From contig CAMWMF010000002.1 in assembly GCA_947175335.1 (NCBI GenBank), forward strand, positions 1 through 47,968: a stretch of DNA of 47,968 bases, written 5' to 3'. Of the stretch, positions 16,471 to 23,986 are shown piece after piece. Made by a program: the position numbers and the translations under genes. The stretch's first letter is position 1; each line of letters opens with the position of its first letter. Below the pieces are notes generated by a model. The model was not told the DNA's origin. It saw nothing but the letters and a program-made list of their open reading frames with translations, and made no database searches. The stretch comes from an uncultured Clostridia bacterium (lineage in GTDB: Bacteria; Bacillota; Clostridia; Christensenellales; Pumilibacteraceae).

Positions 16471-17297
16471 CAGTCGGCCTCACCTCCGCCGCTCGCTTCG
16501 CTTTCCGTAGCAATATCGTCGGCGCCGTCGCCTATTTCTTCGGAACCGTCGGTTACCGTATTTTCAGTATTTTCCGTATTATCAGTATTTTCCGTTGCCA
16601 CATCGTCGGCTATGGTATCTTTATTAACGTCGCCCTCTTGGCTATCTACCGCAGCCCCGCCGTCGCTTTCCGTCGGCTCGGAATCGATTGTAAACTCGAT
16701 TTTTTTCTTGTCGTGATCGCGGTACAAAACCAAAAAGTAGAACACTATAAGCAGCACGCCCGTTACAAGCGCAACGTCGGCTATATTAAAAATATACGCC
16801 CACGTCTTGCTGCCCGCGATAGTCAGCCCAAAGTATTCAAACTCAATAAAGTCGCGTACGTATCCAAGCGCCATACGGTCTATGCAGTTGCCCATAGCGC
16901 CCGCCACAAACAGCGCCACCGCTATGCGGAAAACTTTGCTTTTGCCCTTGTTGCGTATGAGTACGAGTATAAACGCTACCGACGCCGCTACGGCAAAAAC
17001 ACAAAAGAATATTCGCGCGCCGATATTGCCCATCCAGCTGCGCAGCCAGCTCGACCCGAACGCCGCCGCATAGTTGTGCACCTTGTGCGCATTCAAAAAG
17101 TAAGGAATCAACGGCACTGTCGCGTCGAATTCCAAAAAGTTTTCCACAAGCGATTTGGCAACAAGATCGAGTATAAAAACGGATATCATCACTATCCATT
17201 CCATTTTGGCTACTTTTAAGTATTCGAAGACCTTGATTGCCGTACGCTTTATAAAAGCCCAAACAGCTTGGACTTTGTTTTTAAAACCGCTTGCCAC
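16470..17297 (-). CDS. lspA: Lipoprotein signal peptidase with long acidic C-terminal tail
   Basis: LspA is the membrane aspartyl protease that cuts lipoprotein signal peptides after lipid attachment. The catalytic aspartates are in GAMGNCIDR and FNIADVALV, and four membrane segments are visible. At 275 residues it is about 100 longer than usual: there are about 30 extra N-terminal residues, partly amphipathic and basic, and about 80 acidic, serine/threonine-rich C-terminal residues after the last membrane segment, including short NTENT repeats. The GTG start with GGAGAG upstream overlaps the sepF stop codon by one base; starting at Met32 would remove the N-terminal extension but lacks a ribosome site. 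Confidence 0.93.
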   Translation of the reverse strand: MASGFKNKVQAVWAFIKRTAIKVFEYLKVAKMEWIVMISVFILDLVAKSLVENFLEFDATVPLIPYFLNAHKVHNYAAAFGSSWLRSWMGNIGARIFFCVFAVAASVAFILVLIRNKGKSKVFRIAVALFVAGAMGNCIDRMALGYVRDFIEFEYFGLTIAGSKTWAYIFNIADVALVTGVLLIVFYFLVLYRDHDKKKIEFTIDSEPTESDGGAAVDSQEGDVNKDTIADDVATENTDNTENTENTVTDGSEEIGDGADDIATESEASGGGEAD

Positions 17298-17851
17298 TAG
17301 CTGTCGCTCTCCGGTTTAAGCACGTCCATGGTATCGGGTGTAATCAAAAACAGGTTTCGGCGCACGGTTATGACCCTGTCGCCCAGCGCGTACGCCGCGC
17401 CCGAGGTAAAGTCCATAAGCCGCTGCGCGTCCGGCTTGTCGGAAATGGGATCCAAGTCCACAAGCGCAGGCTCGCCGCGCCGAAGGTATGCTATAAGCTG
17501 CTCTACGTCCGCAGTGGTGCGCGGGCGGTAAATAACGAATTTTTTATTAAGCTGCGCCGCAATTCCGTCCGCAGTCGTGGGAAGCGGCTTTGCTTTGGAC
17601 TGCTTGACCGTACTGTTTTGGGGCGCAGTGCTGTAAATCTGAGTGGGGTTATTAAGGCTTTGCTCGGTGCGCTGCGCAGCGTCCGACGTACCTTGTACAG
17701 GCGTTGTATACTGAGGCGCACCGCCGTTTTGCGCGGGGCGCGACCCAATGTAATTTCCGTACGCGTCGTGCGTATCCTCGTAGTATTCGAGCCCGCCGTT
17801 GTAGTTGCTCGAATTACGCAAAAAGTTTTCAAAAAAATCGTCGTTTGCCAT
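17297..17851 (-). CDS. sepF: Cell division protein SepF
   Basis: SepF links FtsZ to the membrane and organises the division ring in Gram-positive bacteria. The 184-residue protein has a short N-terminal helix (possible membrane anchor, DDFFENFLRN), a disordered proline/glutamine/asparagine-rich linker of about 80 residues, and the C-terminal SepF fold (VIYRPRTTADVEQLIAYLRRGEPALVDLD, then RLMDFTSGAAYALGDRVITV and NLFLITP). It lies nine bases after ylmE, as in the ylm clusters of many Bacillota. AGGGGTG precedes the ATG. Confidence 0.95.
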   Translation of the reverse strand: MANDDFFENFLRNSSNYNGGLEYYEDTHDAYGNYIGSRPAQNGGAPQYTTPVQGTSDAAQRTEQSLNNPTQIYSTAPQNSTVKQSKAKPLPTTADGIAAQLNKKFVIYRPRTTADVEQLIAYLRRGEPALVDLDPISDKPDAQRLMDFTSGAAYALGDRVITVRRNLFLITPDTMDVLKPESDS

Positions 17852-17860
17852 GTTACACCC

Positions 17861-18523
17861 CTACATGTATTGCCGCGCTCCGAACAGTGCGGAGCCTATC
17901 CTTACCATATTACTGCCGAAGCGGATAGCGCGCTCGTAGTCGCCGCTCATGCCGACTGACAGTACGTTAAAGTCATCTTTGCCGCGCGCAAGCGTTTCGT
18001 ACAGATTGCGCAGCTTGCGGTAAACCTCGTCGCTCGCGTCCTTAGGCGGCACCGTCATAAGCCCACGAACGCGTATGCCGTTCAAGCCTTGCGCGTACTC
18101 GGTAAGCGCTTGCGCCGTGTCGAAATCGGCGCCCGTTTTGGTGCTTTCGCCCGCCGCGTTGACCTCGATTAAAACGTCTTGCGTTACACCGCGCTTTACC
18201 GCCAGCCGCGAAATTTCGTCCGCCAAAACCTGCGAATTTATCGACTGAATAAGCGAAACGCTTCCCACAAGGTATTTTGCCTTGTTGGTCTGTAACGTGC
18301 CGATAAAGTGCCATTTAGCGGGTTTTACGGCGTCGCGCTTGTTCAAATACTCTTGAACGCGGTTTTCGCCGATGTCAGTAATGCCGCAATCGAGCGCGAT
18401 ATTGATGACTTCGGGCAAGACGGTTTTGGTTGCTCCGACAATAGTGACAGGCACGCCCGCCGCGGCACGCGCGACGTTGCTTTGCACCGTCTGTATATTG
18501 CGTTTTATATCTACCGAAACCAT
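17861..18523 (-). CDS. YggS/YlmE-family pyridoxal phosphate homeostasis protein
   Basis: PLP-binding proteins of this family (YggS in E. coli, YlmE in Bacillus) keep free PLP and amino-acid balance in check. The 220-residue protein has the lysine-bearing motif VTIVGATKTV, the IGENRVQEY and WHFIGTLQTNKAKYL blocks and the C-terminal SVGMSGDYERAIRFGSNMVRIGSALFG that binds the PLP phosphate. I chose the ATG at 18523, preceded by GGCGGG; the upstream ATG at 18538 lies too close to the -10 box to be transcribed in full. It heads the ten-gene run down to pyrE. Confidence 0.92.
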   Translation of the reverse strand: MVSVDIKRNIQTVQSNVARAAAGVPVTIVGATKTVLPEVINIALDCGITDIGENRVQEYLNKRDAVKPAKWHFIGTLQTNKAKYLVGSVSLIQSINSQVLADEISRLAVKRGVTQDVLIEVNAAGESTKTGADFDTAQALTEYAQGLNGIRVRGLMTVPPKDASDEVYRKLRNLYETLARGKDDFNVLSVGMSGDYERAIRFGSNMVRIGSALFGARQYM

Positions 18524-18542
18524 GCTATAACCCGCCATAGTA

Positions 18543-18571
18543 ATTATACCATAAAGCTACTGTTAAAGCAA
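18543..18571 (-). promoter_or_regulatory. Predicted promoter of ylmE-sepF-lspA-rluD-pyrBCFKDE
   Basis: On the minus strand: TTGCTT (18566-18571), a 17-nt spacer and TATAAT (18543-18548); expected start near 18536. No other promoter of this quality was seen down to pyrE, where genes overlap or are at most 14 bases apart. Confidence 0.65.
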
Positions 18572-18579
18572 CTGTTTCC

Positions 18580-18618
18580 CTACTTCTTTTGGAAAAGAAG
18601 TAGGCAAGAAAACTTTAC
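18580..18618. repeat. Dispersed hairpin repeat, copy A
   Basis: CTACTTCTTTT and AAAAGAAGTAG form a stem, followed by a GCAAGAAAACTTTA tail. Related copies are at 31294-31330, 47398-47438 and 47499-47537. The tail overlaps the stop codon of the metallophosphoesterase. There is no T-run after the stem on either strand, so it is not an ordinary terminator. Confidence 0.8.
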
Positions 18619-19727
18619 GTTTTTTGCTTTACATCTATTACGACAAACTCCGACACGCAGCCGATTTTGAACTTGAACGCCCAGTCGGCTATACCCGAAG
18701 TTACGATAAAATTTGTATTACCTCGCTTTTCCCAGCCATACACTCTGTCGTTAAGTCCGAATATATCGCTTATTAATCCAATAGGTATCATTTGCCCGCC
18801 ATGCGTATGACCCGACAAAACCAAGTCAACGTTCGCCTTGCTTTCCGCAGCGTAGTCAGTGGGCTGATGATTGATTACAATGGAATATTTGTCGTTATCG
18901 ATATCGCTAACCAAATCGCCTATGTCTTCCCTACCGCCGCCGCGTTCAACCTCGGATTTATCGTTGCGCCCAATAACGTAAAAATCGCCGCAGTCGACTA
19001 TGTCGTCAGTCAATACGGTAACGCCGTTTTTTGTAAGCTCGGCAATAAGGTCGTCGCCCGTGTAGCCCCGCCCCGAATTGTCGTAGTAACCCTTGTCGTG
19101 ATTGCCGAACGCATAATATACGCCGTACGTAGTCTTTAACGTGCCGAGCGCCTTACACGCGTCAATCATATCCTTGCGCGAAGTGTCGTCGTCCACGTAG
19201 TCGCCCGCTATAACGACGATATCGGGATTATAGCGCTGCATTTGCTTTACGTATTCTTTGAACTCCTCGCCGCTGAAAGTTGTGCCTACGTGTGAGTCGG
19301 CAAACATGACAACGCGAAGGTTTACGTTCTTGTCGGTATAAACGGTGTAGCGCGCCACCCACACGTTGTTGGCAAGCGCGAATCCTACGACCAAATATAT
19401 AAACGACGTCACAACCGCCACACAGCTTGACAGCCTGAATAAACGCTTGCCCGAAAGCTTTTTTACTATGTAAAAAATCAAGTCGGCAATAAGCCAAAAC
19501 ACGGTCAAGTGAATAACCACTATCGCCGCATTTACGTAGCCGAGCAGTGCACAAAAAAACAGCACGAAAATAAGCACCGCACACACGGCGGTAAATATGC
19601 GCAACCACTTTTTATACTTGGGCGCAAGCCGATTTTCCGCAGGCAAAAGACGGTAAACGCGGTTGCACAAGTACGCAAACCCCGCCGCAAAAGCTATTAT
19701 CGCAATGCCGAAAATCAGTACCCACAT
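18615..19727 (-). CDS. Membrane-anchored metallophosphoesterase
   Basis: The 370-residue protein has four hydrophobic N-terminal segments (to about residue 130), then a calcineurin-like phosphoesterase domain with all metal-binding motifs: MFADSHVG, AGDYVDDD, FGNHDKG, INHQP and SGHTHGGQ. It belongs to the YkuE/YaeI-like group, some of which act on UDP-diacylglucosamine-type or other lipid-linked phosphates at the membrane; the substrate here is unknown. No Shine-Dalgarno sequence is present: the promoter at 19737-19765 predicts transcription starting three bases before the ATG. Confidence 0.88.
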   Translation of the reverse strand: MWVLIFGIAIIAFAAGFAYLCNRVYRLLPAENRLAPKYKKWLRIFTAVCAVLIFVLFFCALLGYVNAAIVVIHLTVFWLIADLIFYIVKKLSGKRLFRLSSCVAVVTSFIYLVVGFALANNVWVARYTVYTDKNVNLRVVMFADSHVGTTFSGEEFKEYVKQMQRYNPDIVVIAGDYVDDDTSRKDMIDACKALGTLKTTYGVYYAFGNHDKGYYDNSGRGYTGDDLIAELTKNGVTVLTDDIVDCGDFYVIGRNDKSEVERGGGREDIGDLVSDIDNDKYSIVINHQPTDYAAESKANVDLVLSGHTHGGQMIPIGLISDIFGLNDRVYGWEKRGNTNFIVTSGIADWAFKFKIGCVSEFVVIDVKQKT

Positions 19728-19736
19728 ATTGATAAT

Positions 19737-19765
19737 ATAATATCAAATATACGTAAAATTGTCAA
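19737..19765 (-). promoter_or_regulatory. Predicted promoter of the metallophosphoesterase
   Basis: On the minus strand: TTGACA (19760-19765), a 17-nt spacer and TATTAT (19737-19742); expected start at 19730. The sequence is very like the LRR1 promoter at 21092-21120. Confidence 0.7.
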
Positions 19766-19768
19766 CGC

Positions 19769-19796
19769 AAAAGCGGCAAGCGTTTCGCCCACCGCC
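19769..19796 (-). terminator. Terminator after LRR lipoprotein 1
   Basis: A GCGG...GCG/CGC...CCGC hairpin is followed on the minus strand by TTTTGC. The hairpin and its flank closely match the one at 22302-22326. Confidence 0.6.
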
Positions 19797-19813
19797 CATT
19801 GCATAGTAAGTAA

Positions 19814-21058
19814 TTATAATTCTATCGTTCCGTCCGTACATACAACGGCTTTGACTGAGTCGAAGCGATCATTCCACATTAAAGCTTTCGCAACCCTTCG
19901 TTGCCAGTGTTCCATAGTTCCGCCAAACGTTATACTTGATAAGCTGCATTTTAAAAATACATAATCCCCGACACTCACAATGCTATCAGGTATATATACG
20001 TTGGTTAAGCTGCTGCATTCATAGAATGCTCCGCCCGCAATCGTAAGCGTACCTTGCCTTATAGTATATTCACCCGATATTGTGGTTTTAGCCGATATCA
20101 AATGCTTGCCTATATACAAAACCCCGTCAATCCAATTACTGTCGTTTTTAAAATATTCGGTGTTATTGAATGGCTCTATTCCCATCAGCATAACCGAGTC
20201 AGGTATTTCTATGTTCGTTAAACTGCTGCAATCTCGGAATGCATAGTCGCCAATACTCAAGACAGAGTTAGGTATCTCTATGCCGGATAAGCTACTGCAA
20301 CCGTGAAATGCATAGTCCTCGATAAACATGACCGAAGTAGGTATCTCTATGCTCGTCAAGTTGGCGCAATTATAAAATACCTTTCGTCCGACGCTTGTTA
20401 TGCCGTCGGGCATTTTTGCGCTCTCCAAACTGCCGCAACCGCGGAATGCACCTTCCCCAATACTTGTAACCGAGTCAGGCATATTTACACTCGTTAAGCT
20501 ATTGCAATCATAGAACGCATATTCTGCAATCGTAAGCGTATCATGCTTTACCGTACATTCGCCTGATATTGTATCTTTTGCCGATATCAAATGATTGCCT
20601 ATATACAATACTCCGTTTTCCCAGTTGCTTTCGTCATTGTAGTAAGCCGAATTCTCGAACGCGCCATTCTCGATACTCGTGACCGAGTCGGGTATTTCTA
20701 TGCTCGTTAGGCTGACACAGTCTCGAAATGCATTCGCACAGATATGCTTTACATTGTTACCTATCTTAACACTCGTTATACGGCCGTAACCGCGGAAAGC
20801 ACTCTCCGAAATCCTCGTCACTGGCTTCCCTTTGTAATTAGACGGGATAACTATATCCAAGCCCGTTTCCGAACCTATTCCGTCAACGCGATAAGATATT
20901 ATATTCCTTTTATCATCATGCATCACAGAATACTTTAACCTTGATCCACTGTTTTTATCGTCACCGTCACACGCAACAAGACACACGGTGCATAAAACCG
21001 AAATAATTATTGCAAAAATAACAAACAATAGTCTTTTTGTTCTAAACGCTTTTTCCAT
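19814..21058 (-). CDS. BspA-like leucine-rich-repeat lipoprotein 1
   Basis: The 414-residue protein has a lipoprotein signal peptide with lipobox CLVAC at about residue 30, a linker, and then some ten LRR_5 (BspA/treponemal type) repeats of the form SLTSIEIPDSVTSIGxxAFxxC from about residue 70 to near the C-terminus, ending CTDGTIEL. Two spacer blocks with WxxGVLYIGxHLISAK interrupt the repeats. Such proteins are surface-exposed and in known cases bind host or microbial partners; the role here is unknown. It is a paralogue of 22747-23784: signal peptide and repeat design are shared. GGGAG precedes the ATG. Confidence 0.9.
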   Translation of the reverse strand: MEKAFRTKRLLFVIFAIIISVLCTVCLVACDGDDKNSGSRLKYSVMHDDKRNIISYRVDGIGSETGLDIVIPSNYKGKPVTRISESAFRGYGRITSVKIGNNVKHICANAFRDCVSLTSIEIPDSVTSIENGAFENSAYYNDESNWENGVLYIGNHLISAKDTISGECTVKHDTLTIAEYAFYDCNSLTSVNMPDSVTSIGEGAFRGCGSLESAKMPDGITSVGRKVFYNCANLTSIEIPTSVMFIEDYAFHGCSSLSGIEIPNSVLSIGDYAFRDCSSLTNIEIPDSVMLMGIEPFNNTEYFKNDSNWIDGVLYIGKHLISAKTTISGEYTIRQGTLTIAGGAFYECSSLTNVYIPDSIVSVGDYVFLKCSLSSITFGGTMEHWQRRVAKALMWNDRFDSVKAVVCTDGTIEL

Positions 21059-21091
21059 TTTTTCTCCCAAACAAAAGCATATAACATTAAT

Positions 21092-21120
21092 ATAATATCA
21101 AAAATCGGCATAATTGTCAA
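21092..21120 (-). promoter_or_regulatory. Predicted promoter of LRR lipoprotein 1
   Basis: On the minus strand: TTGACA (21115-21120), a 17-nt spacer and TATTAT (21092-21097); expected start near 21085. Confidence 0.7.
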
Positions 21121-21121
21121 T

Positions 21122-21160
21122 ATAAAAAGCGCACAGCTCGCCGAACGGACTGCACGCTTA
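21122..21160 (-). terminator. Intrinsic terminator after ddh
   Basis: A ten-pair stem, AAGCGTGCAG with CTGTGCGCTT on the minus strand (two wobbles), is followed by a T-run. It lies just upstream of the LRR1 promoter. Confidence 0.7.
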
Positions 21161-21179
21161 ATAATTATTAATATTCGAA

Positions 21180-22157
21180 TTACAGCAAATGCTTGCGCAT
21201 GTCGTCGAGAGTGCCGACAAACAGTGCGGACGGAGGAACGTCAAACACCGTAATGCAACCGCGAGCGCCGTTATCGAACAAACGCTTTACGGCACGGGCA
21301 TACGCAAGCAGCACGCCGGACGTAAAGTGCGGATTGCTGTCCAGCTTGATATTGAGTTCAAGCAAGCTCTTGTATTCTTCGGTATTGTTGCCGCTGCGCA
21401 ATACAAATCCGCCGTGCGGCATTTGTTTGTGGTCGCGCTCGAATTCCTTTTCGGAGATGAAGTGTACCACCGTATCGTAATCGGAAAAATAGTTGGGCAT
21501 ATTCTTTATTTCCGTCTCGATTTTAGCACAATCCGCCCCGTTTTCCGCCACTACAAAGCATTCGCGCAAGTGTTTTTCGCGCGTAGATAACGCAGGCTGT
21601 TCGCCGCTGCGCACGCGTTCGATAGCCGTATCGCGCGGCACGGTATATTGCACGCCGCGCTTAACGCCCGCCACTCTGCGGATCGCGTCGCTGTGGCCTT
21701 GGCTCACGCCCTTGCCCCAAAACGTGTAGTCAACGCCGTTGGGCAAAAACGCGTTAAACAGCGCGCGGCTCAAACTGAACAGACCGGGGTCCCACCCCGC
21801 CGAAATCAACCCCAAATGGGAGCTCGCCTTTGCCGCCTTATCTACTGCCGCAAAGTGCGTAGGAATGTTTGCATGCGTGTCAAAGCTGTCCACTACGTTG
21901 AATAACTTTACCGCCGCCGGCGTCTGCTCGGGCAAATCTGTTGCCGATCCCGAACACAGTAGCAAAACGTCAATTTTGTCCGTCCACTTTTCCATGTCGG
22001 ACACACTCGCCACCGCGACGCCTTTTGGAGCCTGCGCAACCACTACCTGCGGACGGCGCGAAAAAATTACTTTCAACTGCATGTCGGGAAAGTTGGGCAG
22101 ATTGTCCGCCACCGCTTTGCCTAAGTTACCCCAACCGTAAATACCGATACGTGTCAT
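21180..22157 (-). CDS. ddh: meso-Diaminopimelate dehydrogenase
   Basis: Ddh converts tetrahydrodipicolinate, ammonia and NADPH directly to meso-diaminopimelate, the precursor of lysine and of the peptidoglycan cross-link. The 325-residue protein has an N-terminal Rossmann motif GIYGWGNLGKAV and the characteristic blocks DSFDTHANIPTHFAAVDKAAK, SAGWDPGLFSLSRALF, WGKGVSQGHSDAIRRVAGVK and NPHFTSGVLLAYARA. Length is normal. GGAGAG precedes the ATG, and a promoter lies upstream. A second route to meso-DAP (DapL plus DapF) is encoded in the same window. Confidence 0.95.
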   Translation of the reverse strand: MTRIGIYGWGNLGKAVADNLPNFPDMQLKVIFSRRPQVVVAQAPKGVAVASVSDMEKWTDKIDVLLLCSGSATDLPEQTPAAVKLFNVVDSFDTHANIPTHFAAVDKAAKASSHLGLISAGWDPGLFSLSRALFNAFLPNGVDYTFWGKGVSQGHSDAIRRVAGVKRGVQYTVPRDTAIERVRSGEQPALSTREKHLRECFVVAENGADCAKIETEIKNMPNYFSDYDTVVHFISEKEFERDHKQMPHGGFVLRSGNNTEEYKSLLELNIKLDSNPHFTSGVLLAYARAVKRLFDNGARGCITVFDVPPSALFVGTLDDMRKHLL

Positions 22158-22221
22158 TATGTACTCTCCTGATTTTTACTCGGCTACATTATCTTATTTT
22201 TGCTTGCCGACGATTGCTTAA

Positions 22222-22250
22222 ATTATATATGATTTGCTCTCGTTTGTAAA
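22222..22250 (-). promoter_or_regulatory. Predicted promoter of ddh
   Basis: On the minus strand: TTTACA (22245-22250), a 17-nt spacer and TATAAT (22222-22227); expected start near 22215, about 58 bases before the ATG. Confidence 0.7.
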
Positions 22251-22301
22251 GCAGCACGCGATATGTTTTGTCAATCATTTTTTGTCGGCAAATAATACAA
22301 A

Positions 22302-22326
22302 AAGCGGCGAGCCTTTCGCCCTCCGC
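22302..22326 (-). terminator. Terminator after the DUF2442 gene
   Basis: A GC-rich hairpin (GGCGGAGGGCGA... on the minus strand) is followed by TTTTTG. It and its flank match the terminator at 19769-19796, showing a shared origin. Confidence 0.65.
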
Positions 22327-22344
22327 CTATTGTTAAGTTATTAA

Positions 22345-22587
22345 TTATACACCGAATTCCCAAGCGTCATAACGACTTAAATCTATTTGGTCATTCCGCA
22401 CAATGCCCATTCCGCCTATATCCACTTTTACAGCATTGAACAGCGCAGCGTTTTTCAACTGTGCAAACGGCGCAAATTCTGCTATATACGGTTTTATATC
22501 CAACCGTTTAACTATGCCGCCGTCGAACGTTATTTCCAAGCCGTAATCAGCTTGCGGAACAACCCCTATTATTTTAGGTACTTGCAT
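22345..22587 (-). CDS. DUF2442 domain protein
   Basis: The 80-residue protein fits the DUF2442 family in length and pattern (V..V.P..DY.L.I.FD.G...RLDI, then F..L.....F..V.VD...I.W.D.IDL). DUF2442 proteins have no established activity; they often sit beside another small gene and have been suggested as toxin-antitoxin components. Here its start overlaps the end of the small gene at 22574-22744 by 14 bases, so the two are probably coupled. Its transcription ends at 22302-22326. Confidence 0.8.
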   Translation of the reverse strand: MQVPKIIGVVPQADYGLEITFDGGIVKRLDIKPYIAEFAPFAQLKNAALFNAVKVDIGGMGIVRNDQIDLSRYDAWEFGV

Positions 22588-22744
22588 AATTCAAATCGCA
22601 TAATGCTACGCGGATATCGTCCATAGCCTCTCCTAACGGCCGAATTCTGCCGTTTATGATATCGTCTTGTGCACAAGCTAAATGACTGTACACTTCCAAC
22701 TTAGCTTTCAAATCGGCTATTGTTTGTTGCTGCATATTTTCCAT
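22574..22744 (-). CDS. Small protein (56 residues), possible antitoxin-like partner of DUF2442
   Basis: The reading frame starts at ATG 22744 (MENMQQQTIADLK) and ends at 22574. The N-terminal half is a predicted amphipathic helix, and the C-terminal half contains DDIINGRIRPLGEAMDDIR, a pattern (GRxRPxxEAxxDIR) seen at the C-terminus of small Phd/RelB-like antitoxins and similar short proteins. It begins two bases after the LRR2 stop codon and overlaps the DUF2442 start, so the three genes look like one message. A second ATG three codons in has GGAAAA upstream. The assignment is by pattern only. Confidence 0.6.
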   Translation of the reverse strand: MENMQQQTIADLKAKLEVYSHLACAQDDIINGRIRPLGEAMDDIRVALCDLNYAST

Positions 22745-22746
22745 TC

Positions 22747-23784
22747 TCAATCATTTGACAATGTTATTGTGCCGTCTGTGCATTCGATTGTTTCGATGTA
22801 CTTGGTTCGATTAGCTCCTGTATTCCAATGAACCATATCTACATCCCAACCATCCTCTGCTATAGCTTCCCATTGCTCCATTGTGCCGTTGTACTTAATA
22901 TTCTTTAAATTAGTGCAATAAGCGAACGCTTCCATGCTGATAAGCGTTACACTGTTCGGTATCGTTACACTTGTTAAACTAACACAACCATAGAATGCTC
23001 CACTATCGATAATCGTCACACCTTTATCTATAATTACGCTTGTTAAACTACCGCAAAAACGGAATGAATTAATCCCTATACTAATCACGCTGTTTGGTAT
23101 TGTTACGCTTGTTAAGCCTCTGCAACCGTAGAATGCATCTCGCCCGATACTTGTCACACTGTTTGGTATCGTTATACTTGTTAAGCTACTGCTGCAATCC
23201 ATGAATGCACTATCCGCTATTACACGTGTGCCTTGTTTTATAGCATACGAGCCGGAAAGCGTATCCTTTGCTTGTATTAAATAATTACCTATATATAATA
23301 CATCATCTTTCCAATTACTTTCATTGTTGTAATATGCGGTATTATAGAATGCAACTGGATAGATTCTTGTCACACTGTTCGGTATTACTATGTTTGATAA
23401 GCTACTACGATTATAGAATGCATAATCTCCAATACACATCACAGGCTTGTCATTATATGACTTCGGTATAAATATTTCCGTTATATCATTATCAATCGAT
23501 TCACCTATTCCAACAACAGCATATCCGACTACTACACGCTCGTCTTTTTCCTCATCATATTCTTCTAGTTCGACATACGATAGTCCTTCTGTAACGGGCG
23601 CGTCGGGAGCGTATTCGCCGCAAACAGTACATACATAGTTTTCATATTTATGTACGGTATGCGTTCCGCTATCCCCGCTCGATTCGTCATCCCCGCACGC
23701 AACAAGACACATTGCGCAAATAACCGCGATTACTATTGTGGCTATAACAAGCCACAGTCTTTTTGTCCTAAACGCTTTTTCCAT
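22747..23784 (-). CDS. BspA-like leucine-rich-repeat lipoprotein 2
   Basis: The 345-residue protein shares its first residues (MEKAFRTKRL) and lipobox (CLVAC) with LRR lipoprotein 1. After a short region with a CTVCGEYAPDAPVTEG segment come about seven LRR_5 repeats (SLTSVTIPNSVTxIxxxAFxxC), interrupted once by WKDDVLYIGNYLIQAK, ending in ECTDGTITL. It is exported and lipid-anchored, with unknown ligand. Expression appears to be controlled by the leader at 23802-23935, which carries an alternative terminator/antiterminator just before AGGAGG. Codon and base use do not differ visibly from neighbours. Confidence 0.9.
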   Translation of the reverse strand: MEKAFRTKRLWLVIATIVIAVICAMCLVACGDDESSGDSGTHTVHKYENYVCTVCGEYAPDAPVTEGLSYVELEEYDEEKDERVVVGYAVVGIGESIDNDITEIFIPKSYNDKPVMCIGDYAFYNRSSLSNIVIPNSVTRIYPVAFYNTAYYNNESNWKDDVLYIGNYLIQAKDTLSGSYAIKQGTRVIADSAFMDCSSSLTSITIPNSVTSIGRDAFYGCRGLTSVTIPNSVISIGINSFRFCGSLTSVIIDKGVTIIDSGAFYGCVSLTSVTIPNSVTLISMEAFAYCTNLKNIKYNGTMEQWEAIAEDGWDVDMVHWNTGANRTKYIETIECTDGTITLSND

Positions 23785-23801
23785 TTTTATCCTCCTAAAT
23801 T

Positions 23802-23935
23802 AAAAATGCGTTCCAATTACGGAACGCACCCCAACAGTACGTTCCATAATTGTTACCACACAACTCCAACTAACAGGAAAAATGGAAGTACTATTTGGCA
23901 TATAGCATTCCTGATAGTTTATTAAGTTGTGTGGT
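23802..23935 (-). promoter_or_regulatory. Attenuator-like leader of LRR lipoprotein 2
   Basis: The predicted transcript starts at 23935 with an 11-base arm (23925-23935) that pairs with 23855-23865, enclosing a second stem (AACTATCAGGAA with TTCCTGTTAGTT). Next come three segments: A (23837-23845), B (23821-23829) and C (23807-23814). A:B forms nine pairs (one wobble); B:C forms eight pairs followed by a T-run, making an intrinsic terminator just before the ribosome site. A:B and B:C exclude each other, the classic layout of an attenuator or riboswitch. The ligand or protein is unknown. Confidence 0.65.
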
Positions 23936-23941
23936 AATAAT

Positions 23942-23970
23942 ACAATACCAAACAATCGCGGAAAAGTCAA
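23942..23970 (-). promoter_or_regulatory. Predicted promoter of LRR lipoprotein 2
   Basis: On the minus strand: TTGACT (23965-23970), a 17-nt spacer and TATTGT (23942-23947); expected start at 23935, exactly at the first base of the leader hairpin. Confidence 0.65.
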
Positions 23971-23986
23971 TAATATTTCAAAGAAA

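Noticed and set aside
19814..23784. LRR tandem units as a CRISPR array or DNA-level repeat
   Set aside because: The periodicity is at protein level (LRR_5 repeats) with diverged DNA, and there are no constant repeats with unique spacers.
23855..23935. The nested inverted repeat before LRR2 as a transposon end
   Set aside because: Its position exactly from the predicted +1 and its link to competing terminator hairpins make a regulatory leader the better explanation.
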